The notes beneath the pieces were generated by a model. That model had not been told where the DNA came from. It ran no database searches and was given only the letters and a program-made list of their open reading frames with translations. Shown here one piece after another: positions 17,301 to 25,543 of a stretch of DNA of 44,960 bases. Location of the stretch: assembly GCA_011959105.1 (NCBI GenBank), contig BLLU01000151.1, positions 1 through 44,960 of the forward strand. Direction: 5' to 3'. How positions within the stretch are numbered: the stretch's first letter is position 1; every line of letters starts with the position of its first letter. Source of the stretch: Lachnospiraceae bacterium (GTDB taxonomy: Bacteria > Bacillota > Clostridia > Lachnospirales > Lachnospiraceae). The position numbers and the translations under genes were made by a program.

Positions 17301-20300
17301 ATTCAAAGTCAGGTCATCACCGTGCCCAACAGAAGAAAAAGCAACGAAATATTTGTTGAGATCGACAAGATCGGGCCTGATCTCAGAAGTGCTTATGTCT
17401 CATGTAAAATATCCGGGGCGCACATGGAATTGCGGGACGCTGCCGGGAATGTGGCGGCGGCATGGATCACAGACGGTACCACAAAAAGCATCATAGGAAT
17501 AAGTCCGGGAACATACACCCTGGAAGAAGTCAAAGCGCCTGACGGATATATAAAGGCGAAGAACATGATAATAGAAGTAAAGGATACCCTTACTCTCCAG
17601 CATTTTACCATGTATGACGGCGTGACGAATCTTGCCATCCGCAAACAGGATGCGGATGGCCGGAACATTGAAAACGCAATCCTGCAGATCTATCATGCGA
17701 ATGCGGACGGCAGCAGGGGGGCAAAGTATGGTGATCCCTTTACTTCCGGAATAAATGACATGGAATTTCGCGGAATTCCTGTGGGCAGGTACATCCTGGT
17801 GGAGAAGACAGCCCCGGAAGGATATGCACTTGCGGAGCCTGTGTTATTTGAGGTAAGGAATACAACCGAGGTGCAGTATGTGACCATGGTAGACCGGCCA
17901 ATCAGGGTGGAGATCAGTAAAAAAGATATTACCAGCGGAGCGGAGATCATAGGAGCGCAGCTTAAAATCTGGACCACCGATGCCATGGGCGCAAAAGACA
18001 TGATTTATCGGAGTTGGACCACAGACGGCGGGTCCCACATGATCGAGAAAATGCCTGCAGGCAACTATATTCTGGAGGAAAGCATTGCAGCCGCCGGCTA
18101 TGTGAAAGCGGCGGACATTCCCTTCACCGTTACGACCTCAGGAGACATTCAGAAAGTCACCATGTACGATAATTACACCAGGGTGGAGATAGACAAACTC
18201 AATAATTTAAACGCAGGGGTTCCCGGGGCCAGACTGTCGCTGGTTTCCGTCAACGAAAACGGTATTATCCAAGGCGTCTACGCCACATGGATTACTGACG
18301 GTACTCCCCACAGCTTAAGTCATGTACCAGCCGGAAGATATATGCTCATGGAAGAGGAAGCTCCGAAAGGATATCTGGCGGCGGATCCTGTGTCCATTGT
18401 AATCAGGGAAACCGGAGAAGTCCAGAGGTTCATGATGCGGGATGACTTTTACCATATTCCTCTGACGCTGGAAAAGGTGCATGGAATGACAGGAGAACCT
18501 CTTAAGGGTGATGCGGCGTTTGATTTGTACGAATGGAATGAGGCAGCAGGCGGCTATGAACGAAGCCGGAATTTCCGCATGGTAAGATCGGCGGATGGCA
18601 CATATACCGTCTCTTCCTCTTATCCATGGGCAAAAGAAGGGCAACTTTACTGGACCCCCGCCAATCAGGGTAAGTTCTGTTATAAAGAAGTGAAAGCTCC
18701 GGATGGCTTTGTGACTGACCCGGATCCGGTGTATGTGAATGTGCTGGACTCCCGCATATTAGAGGAAGACGGTGTCCATCATGCTCATAATAACCGGCCT
18801 GCGGACTATTTTATTTATGATGGGACAAAGTTTGCGAACCGGCCCTGGCAGATACACTTCTCACTGAAGAAAGTGGACGCCATTTCCGGGAGTATGCTCA
18901 CAGATGATGCGGACTTTGCTCTGTACGAGTGGAGCCAGGCTGTGGGCGACTATATTGTCAGCCCTCATTATGCCATCGTACGCCGGACAGACGGAAATTA
19001 CACGGTGGAAAGCAGCTATCAGTGGGCATCCGAGGGATATCTGTACTATACGGAGGATAATCTGGGCAAGTTCTATTATCAGGAGACTGCTGCTCCGGAA
19101 GGTTATGAAACGGATGGTGAGAAAGTTTACATTGACTTTTCCGAGCTGGGCTTTTCCCAAAAACCCGGCGATGCCGTCAGGGAATACAAGGCCCATAACG
19201 CGGATCCTGACAGCTACCATGCGGGAAGCAGCGAGGTATTTGCCAATCAGCCGTCCCATGTAAGAATACAGATTCCCAAAGTGGACCGATATACGGGAAG
19301 CCTGATTGCAGGCAACGCGCAATTTGAAATAAAGGCTGTGGAGGGGGATCTCTCGTGGCCCGTAGTCTTTAAAAAGCAGGAGGACGGAAGCTATCTTTCC
19401 AGTGAAATTTATTTTGAGAAAACAGAAAGCAATGATAACCGGGGCATATTCTGCGTGTACGAGAAAAAGGCGCCGGAAAACTATTATGGCGATTATGCGG
19501 AGGACGGCAAAAATACATATTTGTTTGAGATCAAGATGGATTTGTCCAATGACGGTGACACGCTCATAATTACCAATGACGATATGGGAGAACAATTCTG
19601 GAATGAACGTCAATATGGTGAAGTCACGGTTCGGAAATATGATGACGAGGCGGAAGCGGAAAGACCGGACGGCAGCCCGGTGACCCAGGGCGATCCTGAG
19701 ACTCTGGACGGTGCGGTATACGGCCTGTATGCGGACGAGGACGTGAAGGCGGCCTGGGGCAGCGGTATTCTCTACAAAAAAGGATCCCTGGTCCGAACGG
19801 CGGTCATCGGACGGTCCACCATCACCGACAGACAGGGATATCTGCTGGACGAAGATGGTGACAGATGCATTGAGAGCGGCAAGACTCCCGCATATATAAA
19901 GACTCCAGGCAGGACTAATTTTCAACAGGTGGAACTGGGACGTTACTATATCGCGGAGATCAGCCCTGCTCAGGGTTATCTGCCGGATACAACAGAATAC
20001 AGGGGTGACGAACTTCAGAGATATGAAGTGACATTTGTCTACTCCAATGAGTCGGAGCATGTGGTTCTGCGCAGGGAAAGCGCGTCTCTTGCGGACAACC
20101 TTTTGTCCATGGACGACGGATCCGATTCCAAAGATGTTTACTCCGGCGACTTCGTCATGAAACAGGCGGCGCAGTTCGTCAAGATGGAAGACCTGCATAC
20201 CGGCACGGAAAAAGAACCGATCCAGGCCGGATTCACAATCTATCGGCTGGGCGATTTGTCCGGCGTCAAGTCCGGGACAATAGCGCCCAAGGGGGATGTG

Positions 20301-22970
20301 TGGACCAAGGCCGACATCCCGACGCTGAAAGCATATGATTTTACGGCGGACCAGGCCGCAGCTCTTTACAAAAGAACCACAGAAGCATGGACGGACGGCG
20401 ACAGGGCATGGCTGGAGCCCACCGGGGTGAATAACCGGTATCGGGTGAAAGAAATGTGGTCTGATAAGGAAAACGGTTATTTTGTTACACCGCAGCTGCC
20501 CTATGGACAATATGTTCTGGTGGAAACCGGCACGCCGGAGGGTAAGGAACAGGCAGACCCTCTGATTATTACAGTGAGCAAAGACTCATCCATTCCCCAG
20601 CCGATACGCTATATCGGAAATGAAACGCTGGAATGCTATCTGCGGCTGGTGAAGACGGACGGAAGGTACGGTGAAACGGTCCTCAAGGAGGGTGCAGCCT
20701 ACAGGATCCGACTGACATCCGATCAGGAGAAATTTGACAGCAGCTTCTGGAAAGTATATGAGGACGGGTTCCTCTATTACTGGGATCCCATGCGCAGAGC
20801 CGAAATGGGCAGCAGGGAGCATCCGTATAGAGTACAGAATCTATATGAGGAAGGTAAAGTTACTGATTGTTACATCGAACTGCCCTACATGCTGCCCTAT
20901 GGAGATTACGAACTGGTAGAAGTAGAAGCACCCGAAGGGTATGTGATCAATGGGAGCGAACAGGAGATCAAAGACATCTCCTCCCCTGAAAAAAACGGTT
21001 ATAAACTAATTGATAAGCCGGCCAAAGCGGTGGTTTTTTCAATTACCGATTCCATTCTGCAGGAAGAAGGGACTGTGGTTGACAAATATGGACGTGTGAT
21101 TGTGACGGTAAAGCAGGAGAACATACAGCAGAAAGGTATCCTGCAGATCAGAAAGGTGGGAGAGAAGCTATATGACGCACAGACCACCGGAAGTGTTTCC
21201 AGCGGCGATGTCCACACGGATTTTACGTATGTGCCGGCTCCTGTGGAAGGCGCCCGGTTTGAAGTCTATGCGGCGGAAGATATTTACAGCCAGGAGATCC
21301 ACAGCGCCATGCCTAAAAGCTGTGATACGGAAAAATACTGTATATGGAAAGAGGGGGATATGGTGGGGAGCCTTACCACCGACAGGTCAGGTTTCGCGTT
21401 TCTGGGCGATCTGTATCTGGGAAAATACGCGGTTAAGGAAATCGTGGCGGGAGACGGTTTTGTCCTGAACCCCGTTGCGGAAATATTTGAGATCACGGCG
21501 GCGGAAAGCACAAAGAATTTCATTGTACACGATATGTCATTTGAGAACAGGAGGCAAAAGATAAAAATAAGCGTGGCCAAGAAAGACGCGGAGACAGGGG
21601 AAGCCCTGGCCGGCGCGGTATTTGCGCTGATAGCAAGGGAGGACTTCTTTTCCTGTGTCCCCGATTCTTCCCAAAAACTGGTAACGGCAGGAACCATTGT
21701 TGATTGTGCAGTATCCGATCAGGACGGTATCGCTGTCTTTGACGCCGATTTGCCTTTGGGCGGGTACATGTTGAAAGAATTAACCCCGCCGGCCGGGTAT
21801 TATGTTTCCAGTCAGGAGTTTCTGCTGGATGCCGCTTACCGGGGGCAGGATGTGGAGACAGTAGAATTAACCTGCGAAGTGGAAAACCAACCCTTTGTAG
21901 TGGCGTTCACGAAATATGATCTGACAAACAGGGAGGAACTGCCCGGCGCCCGGCTGGAAGTAATCGGAGAAGACGGAAAGCTGGTTGACAGCTGGATCTC
22001 CGGCGATAAGCCCCATACCATACGCGAACTGGCGGTGGGAAAAAACTATATTCTCCGGGAGACGAAACCCGCCGATGGGTATGCAACCGCAGAGGAGATT
22101 GAGTTCACCGTTCTTGATATGAGCGGATCGGAGACAGAGATTCAAATCCAGGAAATAAAAATGTATGACGATGTGACCAAGGTGCAGATCAGTAAAAAAG
22201 ATTTTACCACCAAAGAGAATTTGCCCGGGGCAAAAATACAGTTGTGGAGGGCAGAGGAAGAAGGGGATAAGTCCCATCTGGTAGAAGAGTGGATATCCGG
22301 TGACAAGCCCCATTACATTGAGAAGCTTCCCATCGGCAAGTATGTCCTGGTGGAGGAGAGCGCTCCGGAAGGCTATCTGGTGGCCGAAGAAATAACGTTT
22401 ACCGTTCAGGATACCGGTGAGGTACAGCAGGTGGAGATGCTGGACGACTACACCCGACTGGAGATCAGCAAGAAGGACATAACCACCAAAGAGGAACTGC
22501 CCGGAGCAAAATTGCAGCTGTGGAGGGCAGAGGAAAAGGGCCATAAGTCCGAACTTGTGGAAGAGTGGATATCCGGCAGGGAACCTCATTATATGGAGAA
22601 ACTGCCTGCAGGTGCTTATATCCTGGTGGAGGAAAGTGCCCCGGAGGGTTATCTGGTGGCGGAGGAAGTGGCATTTATTTTAGAGTCTTCCGGCGAAATC
22701 CAGAAGGTTGAAATGTTTGACAGGCGCATTCCGACGCCGCCTGAAAGGCCGACCCCCACACCCGTTCCCGATCCGGAAATGCCTGTTCCAACCCCGGGCG
22801 TGACGGTTCCTGTCACTGGGGACGAAAGCAGCCTGCTGGTATGGCGCGCTGTGGCGACGCTTGCAGCGGCGGCATCCGGTGTCTGTATCTGCCATACGCT
22901 TGTGGGAAAGAAAAAAGAGAATAGGATCAAAAGGATCAAAAGAAAGAAGCAAGACCACCAGGGGACATGA
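14322..22970 (+). CDS. Giant wall-anchored adhesin with thioester domain and CnaB/SpaA repeats
   Basis: The 2,882-residue surface protein starts at ATG 14322, six bases after GGAG. Residues 1-29 are a signal peptide; 45-75 are a VSGN/VSGGD linker. The N-terminal head (about 80-535) holds Cys381 in ARCLLYGG and Gln439 in ISQIITWYI, which resemble the Cys and TQxxxW motifs of thioester domains that bond covalently to host surfaces. Residues about 545-2800 contain some 19 CnaB/SpaA-type repeats, each with an early Lys (KxD) and a late LxExxAPxGY, as needed for Lys-Asn isopeptide bonds. A Cys/His-rich insert interrupts the fourth repeat (about 907-988). A Pro-rich stretch, sorting motif VPVTG (2829-2833), a hydrophobic helix and a basic tail end the protein. 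A class B sortase follows. Confidence 0.93.
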   Translation: MMNRKTKRAVSWLLAAVTILSPLAQSVTAAYSDEDVAESAYISDESVSGNGSVSGNGGSVSGGDIQGGITVSGSDVQYTLDEFFTGETYVEIGGRETSQVTKIKRGDEVAMDLVWDIDADALGMNGIAEFTYILPAGVSWAQAEGNIGGGSYRLSEGSLSLFYDMAKEKGHVNARLYVAGSADLYARRDSEGEIRFPDGSIYAFYDEEERLEAIAAEWAERGLLPYENWQYGEAACNNNIPFERRTMNYYSAEEAAALDGELGRAEEGTYFLYTDSLQEVIRMAEDGMDLNRFFYGNVLFGLSLSDLYRMEEERITLGDAVDMIVSSMPMEVNGDGNEGTIYVANMSKYTGALGLVPELGGIKNHGPMWKIATSQGQFARCLLYGGSLRTGDMFHQVSYSMVTDLSGSPISQTKYHALMAVAEQNDCVGGMESDIQISQIITWYILANNINPDVNGEAVFNLVRTLYLRCFGVSEAQAAANPALYGDNGILHAWVLGWVQRYRAYEGLSFDEIYIPVRRVVDMTFWAPDAGGTKQPLMTWVSVPSNFDNKKGFLSVYKTDSKNNPLPGCTFGIRDTLGNVVDRFVSTNSPYVKELETGTYFVYEIEAAEGYELDKTVYRVVITEDHNREYPYHLSVKNQKKKPEVILNKYEYGTKICIQGMALLQVLRKSDMAVMVERFVGVHGPETISLDPGEYILHEKLPPPGYLRTEDIEFTVPDRVPSTTVVDMYDKHTTVIIEKRDTETDKFVKGAELALYRANENFDIIDTMPYAKWISEGEGKRFERIPAGNYVLRELTVPNGYMRAGDMPVAVKETETVQSFCMYDNKRNLSILKVDGQTGEPLSNVGLELWTLDANKQKVSLVDAWTTSPQNNPHKIDGVNVGTVYGLFEVSTPSNYDSFGMREVVFGHQHDAGCYNCSGTDFDTRKWETFYYGNVDNAGNQINCVRCNSYECAGHRDIHYEYTCRKCGRVYNNKVDICSNTFSSPQCGLEEGDIQSQVITVPNRRKSNEIFVEIDKIGPDLRSAYVSCKISGAHMELRDAAGNVAAAWITDGTTKSIIGISPGTYTLEEVKAPDGYIKAKNMIIEVKDTLTLQHFTMYDGVTNLAIRKQDADGRNIENAILQIYHANADGSRGAKYGDPFTSGINDMEFRGIPVGRYILVEKTAPEGYALAEPVLFEVRNTTEVQYVTMVDRPIRVEISKKDITSGAEIIGAQLKIWTTDAMGAKDMIYRSWTTDGGSHMIEKMPAGNYILEESIAAAGYVKAADIPFTVTTSGDIQKVTMYDNYTRVEIDKLNNLNAGVPGARLSLVSVNENGIIQGVYATWITDGTPHSLSHVPAGRYMLMEEEAPKGYLAADPVSIVIRETGEVQRFMMRDDFYHIPLTLEKVHGMTGEPLKGDAAFDLYEWNEAAGGYERSRNFRMVRSADGTYTVSSSYPWAKEGQLYWTPANQGKFCYKEVKAPDGFVTDPDPVYVNVLDSRILEEDGVHHAHNNRPADYFIYDGTKFANRPWQIHFSLKKVDAISGSMLTDDADFALYEWSQAVGDYIVSPHYAIVRRTDGNYTVESSYQWASEGYLYYTEDNLGKFYYQETAAPEGYETDGEKVYIDFSELGFSQKPGDAVREYKAHNADPDSYHAGSSEVFANQPSHVRIQIPKVDRYTGSLIAGNAQFEIKAVEGDLSWPVVFKKQEDGSYLSSEIYFEKTESNDNRGIFCVYEKKAPENYYGDYAEDGKNTYLFEIKMDLSNDGDTLIITNDDMGEQFWNERQYGEVTVRKYDDEAEAERPDGSPVTQGDPETLDGAVYGLYADEDVKAAWGSGILYKKGSLVRTAVIGRSTITDRQGYLLDEDGDRCIESGKTPAYIKTPGRTNFQQVELGRYYIAEISPAQGYLPDTTEYRGDELQRYEVTFVYSNESEHVVLRRESASLADNLLSMDDGSDSKDVYSGDFVMKQAAQFVKMEDLHTGTEKEPIQAGFTIYRLGDLSGVKSGTIAPKGDVWTKADIPTLKAYDFTADQAAALYKRTTEAWTDGDRAWLEPTGVNNRYRVKEMWSDKENGYFVTPQLPYGQYVLVETGTPEGKEQADPLIITVSKDSSIPQPIRYIGNETLECYLRLVKTDGRYGETVLKEGAAYRIRLTSDQEKFDSSFWKVYEDGFLYYWDPMRRAEMGSREHPYRVQNLYEEGKVTDCYIELPYMLPYGDYELVEVEAPEGYVINGSEQEIKDISSPEKNGYKLIDKPAKAVVFSITDSILQEEGTVVDKYGRVIVTVKQENIQQKGILQIRKVGEKLYDAQTTGSVSSGDVHTDFTYVPAPVEGARFEVYAAEDIYSQEIHSAMPKSCDTEKYCIWKEGDMVGSLTTDRSGFAFLGDLYLGKYAVKEIVAGDGFVLNPVAEIFEITAAESTKNFIVHDMSFENRRQKIKISVAKKDAETGEALAGAVFALIAREDFFSCVPDSSQKLVTAGTIVDCAVSDQDGIAVFDADLPLGGYMLKELTPPAGYYVSSQEFLLDAAYRGQDVETVELTCEVENQPFVVAFTKYDLTNREELPGARLEVIGEDGKLVDSWISGDKPHTIRELAVGKNYILRETKPADGYATAEEIEFTVLDMSGSETEIQIQEIKMYDDVTKVQISKKDFTTKENLPGAKIQLWRAEEEGDKSHLVEEWISGDKPHYIEKLPIGKYVLVEESAPEGYLVAEEITFTVQDTGEVQQVEMLDDYTRLEISKKDITTKEELPGAKLQLWRAEEKGHKSELVEEWISGREPHYMEKLPAGAYILVEESAPEGYLVAEEVAFILESSGEIQKVEMFDRRIPTPPERPTPTPVPDPEMPVPTPGVTVPVTGDESSLLVWRAVATLAAAASGVCICHTLVGKKKENRIKRIKRKKQDHQGT
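17041..17288 (+). other. Cys/His-rich insert within the adhesin
   Basis: Residues about 907-988 contain HQHDAGCYNC, CVRC, ECAGH, CRKC and two more Cys. At least three CxxC pairs suggest metal binding or disulfides in a repeat that otherwise lacks Cys. Confidence 0.7.
22186..22720 (+). repeat. Two nearly identical terminal CnaB-type repeats
   Basis: The units beginning at about 22186 and 22456 share long identical stretches (for example LQLWRAEE, EEWISG, VEESAPEGYLVAEE) at DNA level too, which indicates a recent tandem duplication or gene conversion. Confidence 0.8.
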
Positions 22971-23012
22971 TCCCCGCTTGGGGAAGAATGTATTTGTCTA
23001 CCCCGATGTTCA

Positions 23013-23046
23013 GGGACCCGGCAGAAGACTGTCGGGTCCCTTTTAT
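23013..23046 (+). terminator. Terminator between adhesin and sortase genes
   Basis: A 12-bp stem (23013-23024 with 23029-23040, one G-T pair) and loop AAGA are followed by TTTT. It should cut expression of the downstream enzymes relative to the adhesin. Confidence 0.9.
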
Positions 23047-23079
23047 AAAAGCCTTAGTACATAATAAAGGAGGATTACA

Positions 23080-23892
23080 ATGAAAAAAGACAAGATTTTG
23101 GGTATGATCTTCGCCGTGGTGGCGGCAATTGCCATAGGAAATATTATTTCCATAGAAAAAAGCTGCAGGGCCGCCACAGGGGAATACAATCGGCTGTATG
23201 ATACCATGCCGTTTTCCGATAAGCGTTTTGACGTGAATACCATGAGGCGTTCCCTGGGAGAACATGCCGGAAAAAGCCGGACGCCGGCGGCCGGGGCGAG
23301 AACTGATCCAGAGGAGATTGCCTCCCGGCTGAGGCAGATCTCAGACATATATGCTGATGTGGTTGGCTGGATAGATTTTGACACTTTGCCCATCAGCTAC
23401 CCCCTGATGCAGGGGGAGACCAACCAGGACTATCTGCGGACCACTTACAGCGGTACAAAAGCCACGGCGGGCTCCGTATTTGTGGAATCCATGAACAGTG
23501 CGGACCTGGAGGATCAGCACACAATTATTTACGGACACAATATGAAGGATGGCTCCATGTTCGGCCGGCTTAAGAAATATGTGTCCCCGGACTTTATGGA
23601 AAAAAATCGGTATTTTACCATCTATACCCCCGGCGGGGACGCGTACCTGTATGAGGCAGTCTCCTGTATGGTGGTACCCTTGGACAGCTATGTTTACAAC
23701 CTGTCCTTTGAAGATGAGGAGGCATATGGAAATTTCCTTCACATGATTGGTTATGACGGGGACGACATACCTCAAAGCGTCACGCTGTCAACCTGTGCGG
23801 GAATTGATAAGGCATACCGTCTTGTGGTAAATGCGGTGAGGAAACAGGAGGGCTTTTCTGAAGAGGGGTTGTTGACATATTTTAGTAAATAA
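23080..23892 (+). CDS. Class B sortase
   Basis: A 270-residue transpeptidase with an N-terminal membrane anchor (about 7-25). The catalytic triad is visible: His153 in IIYGHNMKDGSMF, Cys239 in TLSTC and Arg247 in AYRLVV. GHNM-DGSMF is the class B pattern. It would cleave between Thr and Gly of a sorting motif and join the protein to peptidoglycan. The adjacent adhesin, with VPVTG, is the obvious substrate; Clostridial class B sortases are known to accept xPxTG motifs rather than only NPQTN. AAAGGAGG precedes ATG 23080. No separate promoter is evident, so it may rely on read-through past the upstream terminator. Confidence 0.93.
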   Translation: MKKDKILGMIFAVVAAIAIGNIISIEKSCRAATGEYNRLYDTMPFSDKRFDVNTMRRSLGEHAGKSRTPAAGARTDPEEIASRLRQISDIYADVVGWIDFDTLPISYPLMQGETNQDYLRTTYSGTKATAGSVFVESMNSADLEDQHTIIYGHNMKDGSMFGRLKKYVSPDFMEKNRYFTIYTPGGDAYLYEAVSCMVVPLDSYVYNLSFEDEEAYGNFLHMIGYDGDDIPQSVTLSTCAGIDKAYRLVVNAVRKQEGFSEEGLLTYFSK

Positions 23893-23935
23893 TGTAGTAT
23901 TTAATTGGCAGATAGAGAGGGAGGGACAATGTTTT

Positions 23936-25519
23936 ATGAACTCTGGAATTAAGGTAAATGACAATAATAACAGATATTATAAAAAAGGGATAAGGGATCT
24001 TTTATCGAACCGTTCCTCCTGGATTTTGGTATTCGTTTTTGGATTGATTCTTTACTCACAGCTAATGACGCAGCAACTGGTAAATGCCTATGACGGTTTA
24101 TGGGAATATACATACCATGCTGCCGGGAAATGGGAACTGTCGCTGGGAAGATGGTTTTGGCTGTATCTGGACAAAATCCGTTTTGGGGTCAACAACGATC
24201 CGTGGACTTCCATAATGACCATTCTGCTTTTTTCGGCAGGTTTGTATCTCATATCGGATCTTTTCCGCATAGAGGACAAGAAAGTGACTTTTCTGTTTTC
24301 GTCTCTTTTTATCAGCAGCACGGCGGTATGTGTCTCTTTGTCTTACCGTTTTATGTCCCCCGTTTTTGGGTTTGCTTTTTTACTGAGTGTTCTGGCGGCA
24401 TGGTTCACGCTCAAGTCCAAAAAGGTGATTCTGCCGGTGCTGGCGGGCAGCTTCATGGTGGCGCTGTCCATGGGCGCGTATCAGGCCTGTCTGGGCTGTA
24501 CATGCCTGGTTATAGCGGGATATCTGCTTTGGAAGTTAAATTGCCCGGATGTCTCCTGGAGACAACTGGGACTGTATACCGGCAAAAGCGCTGCCATGCT
24601 GTCGCTGGGGGGGATTCTTTATGTTCTGCTGCTCAAAGTCCATTTAGCCATATTTAATACCCCACTGTCAAATTATAACGGGGCGGATTCCTACTCCCTC
24701 TGGAATACTTTGAAAAAACTTCCTGTGACCATCAAAAACGCCTATTCCATATTCGGCATGTATTTTTTTAAAGACCTGTATAAGACCAATCTGTTTCAGC
24801 GCCACGGGATCTACCTGCTTCTCTTTGTTCTGGCCGGCCTGTTTTTAGTCATCGGATTCCTGCAGATCTGGAAGAGAAGCCGGATCAGGGCCGTCTTATA
24901 TCTGGCTCTGGCCATGGCGCTCCCCATTGCGGCAAATGCCGTGTCACTGGTGGCCACGGATGTGGGAATGAGCATCCAGATGACAGCTCCGTTGGCGCTT
25001 TTTCTGCCCATTCTGATCTGTGTTGCAGGCAAAGTGGAATGTGGCTTTAGGGCATATTTCCCGGCGCGGCTGGCGGGGGGACTGGCGGTGTTGGCTGCGC
25101 TGTGGGGGAACATCTATCAGGTTCAGGTGGATCAGAATGCCATGTATGAGGGCAAAACGGCTTCGGGGGCCATGGCGGAAGGCATCCTGCATGAGTTGGC
25201 AGAAGAAGATTGTCTGAATCCGGACCTGCGGTACTGCCTTGTGGGCATCCCGGCAGGAAACAGGCTGTTCTATGTGAGCGAGGCGTATGGCCTGTCCAAC
25301 AACTACGCCATGGTGGGGGTGGGTTGGACGGATCCCGAATCCTCCATGAAATCCTGGAGGGGTATATTCCATTACTTCTGCGGGGTCAACTTGAATATCT
25401 GGCCCACCAGTGCCTGCCAGGAGGAAATAGCCCAGGCAGATCTTGCCGGCATGCCCGTCTACCCGGATCCGGGCTATGTGAAGCAGGTGGGGGATGTGGT
25501 AGTTATTAAGGTAAATTAA
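23936..25519 (+). CDS. Polytopic membrane glucosyltransferase, GtrII type
   Basis: The 527-residue protein has about ten to twelve membrane helices and a short cytoplasmic N-terminus. Features of the GtrII-like family are visible: YDGLWEYTYHAAGKWELSLGRWF in the first outer loop, NDPWTSIM, and SMGAYQACL in a later helix. Such enzymes take glucose from a lipid carrier and add it to a surface polymer on the outer membrane face. The start at ATG 23936 lies about ten bases after GGGAGGG. It begins 43 bases after the sortase and ends 24 before the esterase, so all three are probably one transcript. Glycosylation of the adhesin or a wall polymer is a guess. Confidence 0.8.
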   Translation: MNSGIKVNDNNNRYYKKGIRDLLSNRSSWILVFVFGLILYSQLMTQQLVNAYDGLWEYTYHAAGKWELSLGRWFWLYLDKIRFGVNNDPWTSIMTILLFSAGLYLISDLFRIEDKKVTFLFSSLFISSTAVCVSLSYRFMSPVFGFAFLLSVLAAWFTLKSKKVILPVLAGSFMVALSMGAYQACLGCTCLVIAGYLLWKLNCPDVSWRQLGLYTGKSAAMLSLGGILYVLLLKVHLAIFNTPLSNYNGADSYSLWNTLKKLPVTIKNAYSIFGMYFFKDLYKTNLFQRHGIYLLLFVLAGLFLVIGFLQIWKRSRIRAVLYLALAMALPIAANAVSLVATDVGMSIQMTAPLALFLPILICVAGKVECGFRAYFPARLAGGLAVLAALWGNIYQVQVDQNAMYEGKTASGAMAEGILHELAEEDCLNPDLRYCLVGIPAGNRLFYVSEAYGLSNNYAMVGVGWTDPESSMKSWRGIFHYFCGVNLNIWPTSACQEEIAQADLAGMPVYPDPGYVKQVGDVVVIKVN

Positions 25520-25543
25520 GCATCCGTAAAAAGGAGAAGAGAC

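Noticed and set aside
18861..20510. A 549-codon minus-strand open frame inside the adhesin gene
   Set aside because: The adhesin repeats run straight through this region without break, and the mirror frame has no ribosome site or domain.
14322..22970. CRISPR or tandem DNA repeats in the adhesin region
   Set aside because: The repetition is at protein-domain level with divergent DNA, apart from the last two units; there are no short regular direct repeats with spacers.
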